Part shown: piece after piece, positions 18,327 through 25,968 of the stretch | Layout of the letters: every line of letters begins with the position of its first letter | How positions within the stretch are numbered: the stretch's first letter is position 1 | Source: Streptomyces atratus | Lineage (GTDB): Bacteria > Actinomycetota > Actinomycetes > Streptomycetales > Streptomycetaceae | Length of the DNA: 58,573 nt | Assembly (NCBI RefSeq): GCF_900119365.1 | Contig: NZ_FPJO01000036.1 | Span: forward strand, 1 to 58,573 | Reading direction: 5' to 3' | Position numbers and translations under genes: made by a program | The notes under the pieces: model-generated | Seen by the model: the letters and a program-made list of their open reading frames with translations, nothing else | The model's database searches: none | Told to the model about the DNA's origin: nothing

Positions 18327-19202
18327 TCAGTCCCGGGGGACGCGGACCACGCCCTCCTGGATGACGGTGATCGCCAGCCGGCCGTCCTGGGTGTGGATCC
18401 GGGCCTGGCCGAGCCCGCGCCCGCCGGAGGCGGACGGCGACTCCTGGTCGTACAGCAGCCATTCGTCGGCCCGGAACGGCCGGTGGAACCACATCGCGTG
18501 GTCCAGGCTCGCGCCGACCACGTCGCCGACCGCCCAGCCACCGCGCCCATGGGCCAGGAGCACCGAGTCGAGCAGCGTCATGTCGGAGACGTACGTCGCC
18601 ATGCAGACATGGAGCAGCGGATCGTCCGCGAGCTTGCCGTTGGTGCGGAACCACACCTGGGAGCGGGGCTCGCGCGGTTCGCCGACGCTGCCGAAGGGCG
18701 GGGCGTCCACATACCGCAGGTCGACCGCGGCCCGCGCCTCGATCAGCCGGTCCACGACGCCCGGTCCGCTGAAGCGGTCCGCGTACCGGGGCAGCATCTG
18801 CGCCGCCGTGGGCAGCGTCTCCGGGTCCGGGGCGGGCGGCATGGCCGCCTGGTGCTCCAGGCCCTCCTCGTACGTCTGGAACGAGGCCGAGAGATGGAAG
18901 ATCGGCTGGCCGTGCTGGACGGCGACGACCCGGCGGGTGGTGAAGGAGCGGCCGTCGCGGATGCGGTCGACGCTGTAGACGATCGGCGCGCCCGGGTCGC
19001 CCATCCGCAGGAAGTAGGAGTGCAGGGAGTGGGCGGCCCGGTCGGCGGGGACGGTGCGGCCCGCGGCGACCAGGGCCTGGGCCGCGACCTGGCCGCCGAA
19101 GACCCGGGGCACTACCGCCGAACGGCTCGTACCCCGGAAGATGTCCCGCTCGATCTGCTCCAGGTCGAGCAGATCGAGCAGGGAGTCGAGTGCTGCGCTC
19201 AT
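18327..19202 (-). CDS. tesB: Acyl-CoA thioesterase II
   Basis: A 291-residue double-hotdog thioesterase that hydrolyses acyl-CoA to free acid and CoA. Seen are VFGGQVAAQALVAA and HSLHSYFLRMGDP in the first half, and SLDHAMWFHRPF with the catalytic-type Asp, then the Ser/Gln region SASGGRGLGQARIHTQDG, in the second. It starts 19 bp after the acyl-CoA dehydrogenase stop, so the two are co-transcribed, probably recycling CoA in fatty-acid breakdown. Confidence 0.92.
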   Translation of the reverse strand: MSAALDSLLDLLDLEQIERDIFRGTSRSAVVPRVFGGQVAAQALVAAGRTVPADRAAHSLHSYFLRMGDPGAPIVYSVDRIRDGRSFTTRRVVAVQHGQPIFHLSASFQTYEEGLEHQAAMPPAPDPETLPTAAQMLPRYADRFSGPGVVDRLIEARAAVDLRYVDAPPFGSVGEPREPRSQVWFRTNGKLADDPLLHVCMATYVSDMTLLDSVLLAHGRGGWAVGDVVGASLDHAMWFHRPFRADEWLLYDQESPSASGGRGLGQARIHTQDGRLAITVIQEGVVRVPRD

Positions 19203-19221
19203 GGAACGAACGTAGCCGCTC

Positions 19222-20379
19222 TCACAGGCCCATGGACTTGGCGATGATCGACTTCATGACCTCGCTGGTGCCGCCGTAGATGCGGTTGACCCGGTTGTCC
19301 GCGTACAGGCGGGCGATCGGGTACTCGTTCATGTAGCCGTAGCCGCCGTGCAGTTGGAGGCAGCGGTCGATGACGCGGTGCGCGACCTCGGTGCAGAACA
19401 GCTTCGCGGAGGCGGCCTCGGCGGCGGTCAGCTCACCGGCGTCGTGGGCCTCGATGGCGCGGTCGCAGACGGCCTCGGCGGCGTCGACCTCGGCCTGGCA
19501 GGCGGCCAGCTCGAACTTGGTGTTCTGGAAGGACGCGACGGTCTTGCCGAAGACGGTGCGATCGGAGACGTACTGCTGGGCGAACCGGACGGCGGCCTTG
19601 GCTTGGGCGTACGCGCCGACGGCGATGCCGAGGCGCTCCTGAGGCAGGTTCTGGCCGAGGTAGGAGAAGCCCTTGTTCTCCTCGCCGAGGAGGTCCTCGA
19701 CCGGCACCTTGACGTCCACGAAGGCCAGCTCGGCGGTGTCGGAGGTGCGCAGGCCCAGCTTGTCGAGCTTGCGGCCGACCGAGTAGCCCTCGGCCTTGGT
19801 GTCGACGACGAGCAGCGAGATGCCGTGCCGGCGGTCGTCGGCCCTGGGCGCGTCGGTGCGGGCGCAGACGATGACCCGGTCGGCGTGGACGCCGCCGGTG
19901 ATGAACGTCTTGGCGCCGTTGAGGATGTAGTGGGTGCCGTCCTCGGAGAGCTTGGCGGTGGTCTTCATGCCGGCCAGGTCGGAACCGGTGCCCGGCTCGG
20001 TCATGGCGATGGCGTACATCGTCTTGCCGGTGACGAAGTCCGGCAGCCAGCGCTTCTTCTGCTCCTCGGTGGCGTACGCCTTGATGTACGGCAGGCAGAG
20101 CAGCACATGCACGCCGGAGCCGCCGAAGTTGACGGCCGCGCGGGCGCACTCCTCGGAGATGATCGCCTCGAACTTGAAGGACTCGATCCCGGCGCCGCCG
20201 AACTCCTCCGGCACCTCGATGCCGAATATGCCCAGCTCGGCGAGCTTGTAGTAGAAGTCGCGAGGCACCTGGCCGGCCGCGAACCACTCGTCGTAGACGG
20301 GGGCGACCTCGGCCTCGATGAAGGCGCGGATGGTCTCCCGGAACGCCTCGTGGTCCTCGTTGAATACCGTACGGCGCAC
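19222..20379 (-). CDS. Acyl-CoA dehydrogenase, long-chain/IVD-type active site
   Basis: A 385-residue acyl-CoA dehydrogenase (AMTEPGTGSDLAGMKTTA, LNGAKTFITGG, QLHGGYGYMNEYPIARLYAD). Unlike the copy at 5208, the usual C-terminal Glu is replaced by Gly (IYGGTSEVMK). The helix used by long-chain and isovaleryl enzymes has Glu in NLPQERLGIA, so the base is likely that residue. It leads a two-gene unit with tesB. An AAGCGCTT palindrome lies about 50 bp upstream. Confidence 0.92.
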   Translation of the reverse strand: MRRTVFNEDHEAFRETIRAFIEAEVAPVYDEWFAAGQVPRDFYYKLAELGIFGIEVPEEFGGAGIESFKFEAIISEECARAAVNFGGSGVHVLLCLPYIKAYATEEQKKRWLPDFVTGKTMYAIAMTEPGTGSDLAGMKTTAKLSEDGTHYILNGAKTFITGGVHADRVIVCARTDAPRADDRRHGISLLVVDTKAEGYSVGRKLDKLGLRTSDTAELAFVDVKVPVEDLLGEENKGFSYLGQNLPQERLGIAVGAYAQAKAAVRFAQQYVSDRTVFGKTVASFQNTKFELAACQAEVDAAEAVCDRAIEAHDAGELTAAEAASAKLFCTEVAHRVIDRCLQLHGGYGYMNEYPIARLYADNRVNRIYGGTSEVMKSIIAKSMGL

Positions 20380-20423
20380 GGGGGTGCCTCCTTGGTCAGC
20401 TTCGGGCGAGCTTCGGCCAGCCT

Positions 20424-20440
20424 GGCTAAGCGCTTGCTCA
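20424..20440. promoter_or_regulatory. AAGCGCTT palindrome upstream of the acyl-CoA dehydrogenase
   Basis: The near-palindrome ggctaagcgcttgctca has AAGCGCTT at its centre, 49 bp before the start. It resembles operators of TetR-type fatty-acid regulators. No regulator gene is adjacent. Confidence 0.45.
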
Positions 20441-20507
20441 GATACGTTTAGAAGTTACCCGGGGGTCACCGAGACTGTCCAGGGTGATGCGCAGCACGCC
20501 CGCGCGG

Positions 20508-20558
20508 ACACGGAGGAGCCCTCCCCGGCCGGGTGGGCCGGGGAGGGCTCCTCCGTGT
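20508..20558. terminator. Strong terminator after the I36-like gene
   Basis: Perfect 23-bp arms (20508-20530 and 20536-20558) with a 5-nt loop, 12 bp beyond the stop of the minus-strand inhibitor gene. Confidence 0.85.
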
Positions 20559-20570
20559 GGTCCTTGTCGC

Positions 20571-20960
20571 CTACTGGGGCTTGAAGGAGCGGATCTGGTA
20601 GTTCCCCTGGAGGTTGCCGCCCTGTCCGGCGGGGGTGGAGCCGACCCGGGAGTTGTAGTTGGTCTGGGTGTAGTACTGCACCTTGTGCCCGGTCGCGTTC
20701 CATACGGAGCGGACGTTCTGGCCGCGCTGGATGAAGGAGCAGTCGTCGGCGGTATTCGCCCGCCGCTCGTCGGACCACTGGCAGCGGGTGCCACCTCCGT
20801 TCCAGTCGCTGTAGATACAGAAATAGCCGGGGCTGCAGTTGTAGGAAGCCCTGGCGCTCCCGACGGCGGCGTTCTCCGCCGCCGCGACCGCGACGGGTCC
20901 GGCGCCGAGTCCCAGGGCCAAGGCGATCGAGGTGATGGTGAGCGCGCTGATGCGATGCAT
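20571..20960 (-). CDS. Secreted peptidase-inhibitor I36-like protein
   Basis: A 129-residue secreted protein. The first 35 residues form a Sec signal peptide (MHRISALTITSIALALGLGAG, Ala-rich cleavage region). The mature part begins near NCSPGYFCIYSDWNGGG and has four Cys (YNCSP, YFCIY, RCQWS, DDCSF) with beta/gamma-crystallin-like Trp/Tyr spacing, typical of family I36, whose model is SMPI, a Streptomyces metalloprotease inhibitor. It is monocistronic, with its own terminator. Inhibitory activity is inferred. Confidence 0.82.
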   Translation of the reverse strand: MHRISALTITSIALALGLGAGPVAVAAAENAAVGSARASYNCSPGYFCIYSDWNGGGTRCQWSDERRANTADDCSFIQRGQNVRSVWNATGHKVQYYTQTNYNSRVGSTPAGQGGNLQGNYQIRSFKPQ

Positions 20961-21139
20961 GACGAAACCCCTTCTCCTGACGGTGATCAGGGTTCCGTGC
21001 CCTGATCAACAGCAGCGTGGCACGGCTGCGACCTGCGCAGACAGGCGGAAACGGGGGCGCTCGAAGCCCGCTTCGAAGATCGCGGCACTCCTGTGCGCAC
21101 CGGCGCGAACCCCCACCCGGCACGAGCGGCGGCGGGCGC

Positions 21140-21244
21140 CCCGTGTCCTCCCTGCTCGAAGGCGCCCCGGGCGCGCTCAGCGCCCTGCTCACCGCCACCC
21201 ACGACACCTCGCGCGACTGGCTGCACTGCCTCGGCCTGCGGTAG
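21140..21244 (+). pseudogene. Possible gene-end remnant
   Basis: A short open stretch ending SALLTATHDTSRDWLHCLGLR has normal codon use, but no start or ribosome site and no recognised domain. Its stop touches the stop of the opposite-strand ORF (TAGCTA at 21242-21247). It may be the tail of a lost gene. The rest of 20961-21139 shows only the promoter region of the I36-like gene. Confidence 0.25.
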
Positions 21245-21514
21245 CTAGGAGCGGGTGGCGGTCGCGCAGCTGTTGCCCGTGGCCGTCGTGCCGTTGCTCG
21301 TGTCGATCGGCTTGCTGCGGTCGTACGGATCGACCTGGTGGGCCTCGTCGGCGGGCTGCTCGTCGGCCGTGCCGAAGGGTGGCACGAAGTAGCCGGTCGG
21401 GGCGGAGCAGCCGCCGTTGGTCATGTCGAGCGCGTACGAGACGAGGGACATCGTGCCCGGTTCGGTGATGACCTCGGCCGGGTCGTCCCAGCTCATCACC
21501 ACCTGGCGCCGCAC
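21245..21514 (-). CDS. Small ORF of unknown function, possible remnant
   Basis: A reading frame of up to 89 codons (GTG at 21514; a later ATG gives 83 residues). The product is acidic and Thr/Asp-rich (MSWDDPAEVITEPGTMSLVS, then NGGCSAPTGYFVPPFG), with two Cys and no clear signal peptide. The frame stays open upstream without a convincing ribosome site, so this may be the C-terminal remnant of a longer gene lying behind pucR. I do not recognise the family. Confidence 0.35.
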   Translation of the reverse strand: MRRQVVMSWDDPAEVITEPGTMSLVSYALDMTNGGCSAPTGYFVPPFGTADEQPADEAHQVDPYDRSKPIDTSNGTTATGNSCATATRS

Positions 21515-21634
21515 GATCGTACGGACGACCTCGGCGTCCCGCCCGCCGTCGCCGCGATGTCCGCCGGCACGGGCGTGGGCGTGACATTTGACGACAGAAC
21601 CTGGCTGAGGGCTCCGCTCCGTGCCGGGCGCCGT

Positions 21635-23110
21635 TCACCGCTGCCGCAGCGCGAACCACAGCTCCGTCCGTACGTCCATGTCGTCCAGGTCCGCGTCCAG
21701 CAGGGCCGCGCAGCGGGCGATGCGCTGGCGGACCGTGTTGCGGTGGATCCGCAGGGCCGTGGCCGTGCGGTCCCAGCTGCCGTGCAGGCTCAGCCAGCAG
21801 CGCAGGGTCTCGGTCAGCGGCTCGGTGAGCGGGGCGAGCAGGGCGCGGGCGTGCGCCTCGGCGCGGTCGGCGGGGACCAGGGCGGCCAGACCGGCCGCGG
21901 CGTCGGTGAGGTGGTGGGTCAGCGGGGTGCGGGTGGCGACGGCGCGGCCCAGGGCGCGGGAGGCCTGACCGTCGGCGAGGTCGAGGGCGGTGATGGGGGC
22001 GGGGGCGGACGTGCCGAGGGTCCAGCCCGGCTGCGGGGTGATCCGGTCGGCGCCGGGGATCAGTACCCGTACGGCGTCGCCGCCCCGGCCCGCGTCGACC
22101 AGGGCCGAACCGAGGGCGGCGCCCAGCGCCCCGGTGGTCAGCGGATCGACCGGGCCGTCGCCGCTGCGGCGCGCGTGCACCACCGTCCACAGCTCGGCGT
22201 CGCCGAGCAGCGGCGCGACGTCCTGCGGGTCCGCGCCCAGCAGCATCCGCACCAGGGCGGCGGACCGGCCGGCGGCGTCGGCACCCTGGTGCGGGGCGGC
22301 CAGCAGGGAGAGCAGGACGACCGCGACCCCGGCGATGGTGTGGTCGCCGGCCACGCGCCGGTCCGTCGCCAGCGCCAGGACGAGCCCCTGCCCGCCGCCC
22401 AGCGCGTACGCGGACAGATGGCTGTCCCGCAGCGCGTCGGTGGCGGACGTCGGGCCGGGGCGGGCCCCGGCGGCGACCACCCGGGTGAGCCTGGCCAGCG
22501 CCGCCGCGACGTCGGGGGCGGGGCGGCGGCCCGAGGCGTGCAGCTCCTCGCCGTCGGCGGCGAGCAGCGCCGCCCGGCCCTCCAGCTGAGCCGCCAGCTG
22601 GTGCAGCACCGCCGGGACCGGGTCCGGCCGGGCCGCCGCCGTGGCCAGGGCCTGCTGGGCGCGGGTCACCCGGCGCAGCTCCCGGTGCCGGGCCTCGGCC
22701 ATCAGCCGCCACACCGCACGGGCGATCGCCGTGAACGGGGTCTCGGGCGGCACCTCCAGCAGCGGCAGGCCATGCCGGTCGCACGCCTCGATCAGCTCCC
22801 GCGGCACCGTGTCGAACACCGGCGTCACCCCGAAACCGAGCGCCGCCGCCCCCGCCTCCACCAGCCGGGCCACGAACGTGTCCGGGTCCGTCAGCTGCAC
22901 CCCGGCGCTCAGCAGCAGCTCACCGCCGAGCAGATACGGGTACGGGTCGGCCATCTCCGAGGTGTGCACCCACAGCAGATCCGCCTCGGCCGGACCCGCG
23001 ATCCGGCGCAGCCCGAGCTCCTCGTGGGCGAGCAGTTCGCCGAGCGGGATCGGGGGAGTGGGCGGCGGGGTCGGCCCGCCCGCGGCTTCCGGCATGGACG
23101 ATCCATCCAT
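21635..23110 (-). CDS. PucR-family transcriptional regulator
   Basis: A 491-residue regulator. The N-terminal PucR-type domain (LGELLAHEELGLRRIAGPAEAD, with DPYPYLLGGELLLSAG) spans about residues 20-145. The C terminus is the PucR helix-turn-helix (LHGSWDRTATALRIHRNTVRQRI, about 440-490). Such proteins control purine, amine or amino-acid catabolism. It is divergent from an agmatinase-family gene, with an inverted repeat overlapping its start. ATG 23110 was taken; ATG 23095 is an alternative, and neither has a good ribosome site. Confidence 0.85.
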   Translation of the reverse strand: MDGSSMPEAAGGPTPPPTPPIPLGELLAHEELGLRRIAGPAEADLLWVHTSEMADPYPYLLGGELLLSAGVQLTDPDTFVARLVEAGAAALGFGVTPVFDTVPRELIEACDRHGLPLLEVPPETPFTAIARAVWRLMAEARHRELRRVTRAQQALATAAARPDPVPAVLHQLAAQLEGRAALLAADGEELHASGRRPAPDVAAALARLTRVVAAGARPGPTSATDALRDSHLSAYALGGGQGLVLALATDRRVAGDHTIAGVAVVLLSLLAAPHQGADAAGRSAALVRMLLGADPQDVAPLLGDAELWTVVHARRSGDGPVDPLTTGALGAALGSALVDAGRGGDAVRVLIPGADRITPQPGWTLGTSAPAPITALDLADGQASRALGRAVATRTPLTHHLTDAAAGLAALVPADRAEAHARALLAPLTEPLTETLRCWLSLHGSWDRTATALRIHRNTVRQRIARCAALLDADLDDMDVRTELWFALRQR

Positions 23111-23131
23111 CAGAGACTTCGATAATGGATG
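23104..23131. promoter_or_regulatory. CATCCAT/ATGGATG inverted repeat
   Basis: Seven-base arms (23104-23110 and 23125-23131) flank a 14-bp AT-richer spacer. The left arm overlaps the pucR start codon. It is a candidate PucR site for autoregulation and control of speB. Confidence 0.4.
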
Positions 23132-23257
23132 AAACGTACTCTTCAGCGCCGCCTGTGGGCCACCTACCGTCTTCACCACGTACGACGTGCGCGCACGTGA
23201 CACACAGCGCGCACCGCCCCGGCGCCACCACGCATCGCAACAAGAAGGGCACTTCAC

Positions 23258-24226
23258 ATGAGCAGCAACGAAACGCCGCGCGGTCCCGTCGACTCCTCCC
23301 GCGTCCCGCGGTACGCCGGACCCGCGACCTTCGCCCGGCTGCCCCGCCTCGACGAGGTCCCCGCGGCCGATGTCGCCGTCGTCGGCGTGCCCTTCGACAC
23401 CGGTGTCTCCTATCGCCCCGGCGCCCGCTTCGGCGGCAACGCGATCCGCGAGGCCTCGCGCCTGCTGCGCCCGTACAACCCGGCGCAGGACGCCTCGCCG
23501 TTCGCACTCGCACAGGTCGCCGACGCCGGTGACATCGCCGCGAACCCGTTCGACATCAACGAGGCCGTCGAGACGATCGAGGCCGCCGCCGACGACCTCC
23601 TCGCCACCGGCGCCCGCCTGATGACGCTCGGCGGCGACCACACCATCGCGCTGCCGCTGCTGCGCTCCGTCGCCAAGAAGCACGGCCCGGTCGCCCTGCT
23701 CCACTTCGACGCGCACCTCGACACCTGGGACACCTACTTCGGCGCCGAGTACACCCACGGCACCCCGTTCCGCCGCGCCGTCGAGGAGGGCATCCTCGAC
23801 ACCTCCGCGCTCTCCCACGTCGGCACCCGCGGCCCGCTCTACGGCAAGCAGGACCTGGACGACGACGCGAAGATGGGCTTCGGCATCGTCACCTCCGCCG
23901 ACGTCATGCGGCGCGGCGTCGACGAGGTCGCCGACCAGCTGCGCCAGCGCATCGGCGACCGGCCGCTCTACATCTCCATCGACATCGACGTCCTGGACCC
24001 GGCCCACGCCCCCGGCACCGGAACCCCCGAGGCCGGCGGTCTGACCTCCCGCGAGCTCCTCGAAATCGTCCGCGGCCTGTCCTCCTGCAACCTCGTCTCC
24101 GCCGACCTGGTCGAGGTCGCCCCCGCGTACGACCACGCCGAGATCACCTCCGTCGCCGCCTCCCACACGGCGTACGAGCTGACGACGATCATGTCCCGCC
24201 AGATCGCAGGGGCCCGTACGAAGTGA
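23258..24226 (+). CDS. speB: Agmatinase/guanidino-acid ureohydrolase
   Basis: A 322-residue Mn-dependent ureohydrolase. The binuclear metal ligands are visible: His128 in GGDHT, Asp151/His153/Asp155 in DAHLD, and Asp242/Asp244 in SIDIDVLDP. It hydrolyses agmatine or a related guanidino compound (guanidinobutyrate is an alternative) to the amine and urea. ATG 23258 has GAAGGG nine bases upstream. The stop overlaps the GTG of the following, now broken, ThDP-enzyme gene, so the two were once translationally coupled. Confidence 0.9.
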   Translation: MSSNETPRGPVDSSRVPRYAGPATFARLPRLDEVPAADVAVVGVPFDTGVSYRPGARFGGNAIREASRLLRPYNPAQDASPFALAQVADAGDIAANPFDINEAVETIEAAADDLLATGARLMTLGGDHTIALPLLRSVAKKHGPVALLHFDAHLDTWDTYFGAEYTHGTPFRRAVEEGILDTSALSHVGTRGPLYGKQDLDDDAKMGFGIVTSADVMRRGVDEVADQLRQRIGDRPLYISIDIDVLDPAHAPGTGTPEAGGLTSRELLEIVRGLSSCNLVSADLVEVAPAYDHAEITSVAASHTAYELTTIMSRQIAGARTK

Positions 24227-24654
24227 GCCACGACCACCACGACGAGCGGCCGCGGCTCACCCCGAGCAGATCGCGGCCGCTCTGAACCCCCCGGCCGGGC
24301 GCAACGGCGGCGACCTCGTCGTCGAGACCCTCCAGGGCCTCGGCGCGACCACCGTCTTCGGCCTGCCCGGCCAGCACGCGCTCGGCATGTTCGACGCGCT
24401 GCGCCGCTCCTCGCTGACCTGCATCGGCCCGCGCGTCGAGAACAACGCGGGTTTCGCCGCCGACGCGTACGGCCGCATCACCGGCGAGGTCGCCCCGCTG
24501 CTGCTCTCCACCGCCCGAGTCCTTCGGCGTCCCGGCGGTCCGCACCACCCCCGAGACGCTCACCGCCGACCTGACGAAGTCCTTCGCCCGGCCGGGCCCT
24601 TCGGTGGTCGTGCTCCCGGCCCTGCTGAGGATGTTCGAGCCCACGCATCTGTAG
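24223..24654 (+). pseudogene. Decayed thiamine-diphosphate enzyme gene
   Basis: Starts at GTG 24223, overlapping the speB stop. The first 13 codons read MSHDHHDERPRLT. The frame then shifts (near 24262) and continues EQIAAALNPPAGRNGGDLVV and later FGLPGQHALGMFDALRRSS and ENNAGFAADAYGRITGE, the N-terminal part of acetolactate-synthase-like ThDP enzymes with the cofactor Glu. At about 24512 it jumps into the extreme C terminus (ESFGVPAVRTTPETLTADL ... LLRMFEPTHL) in another frame. Some 400 internal codons are missing, so it cannot make an active enzyme. Confidence 0.8.
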
Positions 24655-24851
24655 CCGGCCGGCTCCACGGACAACCGGAACCCGCGCCCCCGCCCGGCAG
24701 TCCGTCTGCGCAGCGTCGGCAGCGTCCCCGGCGTCACAGCCCCGTCACATGACCCGTGCCTCGTACAACTTTTCGTACGCCAGGGAGTCATTCCTTTCGG
24801 GCGTGCAGGGGGCGCGCCCGTACAGATGACTCAGGGGACGGGGAAAGCCTC

Positions 24852-25823
24852 ATGTCTGGATCCCACGTATCGCGCCGTGCGCGCGGCGCGCTGTCCGTCG
24901 CGCTCGCCGCGGGCGTGCTCGCACCGGTGGCGCTCGGCGCCGCGCCCGCCGCCGCGGCGGCGACGCCGACGGTGAGCTGCACGTCCGGGAAGGCGGGGCT
25001 CGCCGCCAAGCTGTCGAAGGACATCACCGCCGCGCTCAAGGGCCGGAAGTCGACGACGGCCGTGGCGCTCTACGACCGCAGGACCAAGACCAACTGCTCC
25101 CTGCGGGCGACCAGCACGTACGACTCCGCCAGCGTCGTGAAGGCGACCGTGCTGGCGACGCTGCTCTGGGACAACAAGAAGCACAACCGCTATCTCACCC
25201 AGCGCGAGATCAACCTCGCCACCGCCATGATCACCAAGTCCGACAACAACGCGACCACCAGCCTGTGGAAGCAGCTCGGAGTGACCAAGGTCAAGGCGTT
25301 CCTCAAGGCGGCCGGGATGACGCACACGGTGCCCGGCTCCGGTGGCTACTGGGGGCTGACCCGGATCACCGCCCAGGACGAGCTGCGGCTGCTGACGCTG
25401 CTGACCGCCAAGAACTCCGTGCTGAGCGACAACTCGCGCTCCTACGAGCTGGGCCTGATGCGCAAGGTCGTCTCCTCGCAGCGCTGGGGCACGCCCGCCG
25501 GAGCCCCGTCCGGGGTGACCGTCCAGGTCAAGAACGGCTGGCTGCCGCGCGCCACCCACGGCTGGCGGGTGCACAGCATCGGCGCCTTCACCGGCACGGG
25601 GCACGACTACGGGATCACCGTGCTCACGCAGGACAACAAGACGATGAACGACGGCATCAACACCATTCAGGCCGTCGCCCGCGCCGTGCACAAGGACCTC
25701 AACCCGGCCGTCGCCGCGAAGACGACCTCCACCATCGCCCCGCCCGCCGCCCCGCAGGAAGCGGTGCCCGCGGTACCGGAAGCCCCGGCGGTACGGATGC
25801 TCACCGCGACGCCGCGTTCGTAG
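24852..25823 (+). CDS. Secreted class A beta-lactamase-like serine hydrolase
   Basis: A 323-residue exported protein with a signal peptide of about 37 residues (Arg-rich start, then GALSVALAAGVLAPVALGAA). The Ser-x-x-Lys pair is SVVK in DSASVVKATVL, and the SDN motif occurs in ITKSDNNATTSLW. The third box reads KNG instead of KTG, and the omega-loop Glu (ExxLN) is absent (VPGSGGYWGLTR there). So it is probably a penicillin-binding or other serine hydrolase rather than an efficient beta-lactamase. The C terminus is Ala/Pro-rich. The ribosome site is weak (GGGGAAAG). Confidence 0.83.
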   Translation: MSGSHVSRRARGALSVALAAGVLAPVALGAAPAAAAATPTVSCTSGKAGLAAKLSKDITAALKGRKSTTAVALYDRRTKTNCSLRATSTYDSASVVKATVLATLLWDNKKHNRYLTQREINLATAMITKSDNNATTSLWKQLGVTKVKAFLKAAGMTHTVPGSGGYWGLTRITAQDELRLLTLLTAKNSVLSDNSRSYELGLMRKVVSSQRWGTPAGAPSGVTVQVKNGWLPRATHGWRVHSIGAFTGTGHDYGITVLTQDNKTMNDGINTIQAVARAVHKDLNPAVAAKTTSTIAPPAAPQEAVPAVPEAPAVRMLTATPRS

Positions 25824-25849
25824 CCGGGCAGCGGACGGCGTACGCAGGC

Positions 25850-25896
25850 CGTAGGCAGGACGTCGCACCGGCCTACGACCAGGGTCCCGTCTTTTG
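25850..25896 (+). terminator. Weak terminator after the serine hydrolase
   Basis: CGTAGGC (25850-25856) pairs with GCCTACG (25871-25877), with CTTTT about 15 bp further on. Confidence 0.35.
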
Positions 25897-25968
25897 TAAC
25901 GGCGGGATGAAATCCGCTGCCCACCGCGTTGGTGCCTTCCGGTAGAGCAGGTCTGACGGGAGGCACCG

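Noticed and set aside
21635..24166. Very long N-terminal extension of PucR across the agmatinase gene
   Set aside because: The extension is antisense to a clear ureohydrolase; the PucR domain begins after 23110.
24852..25823. Calling the secreted serine hydrolase a resistance beta-lactamase
   Set aside because: SxxK and SDN are present, but the omega-loop Glu and the KTG box are missing.
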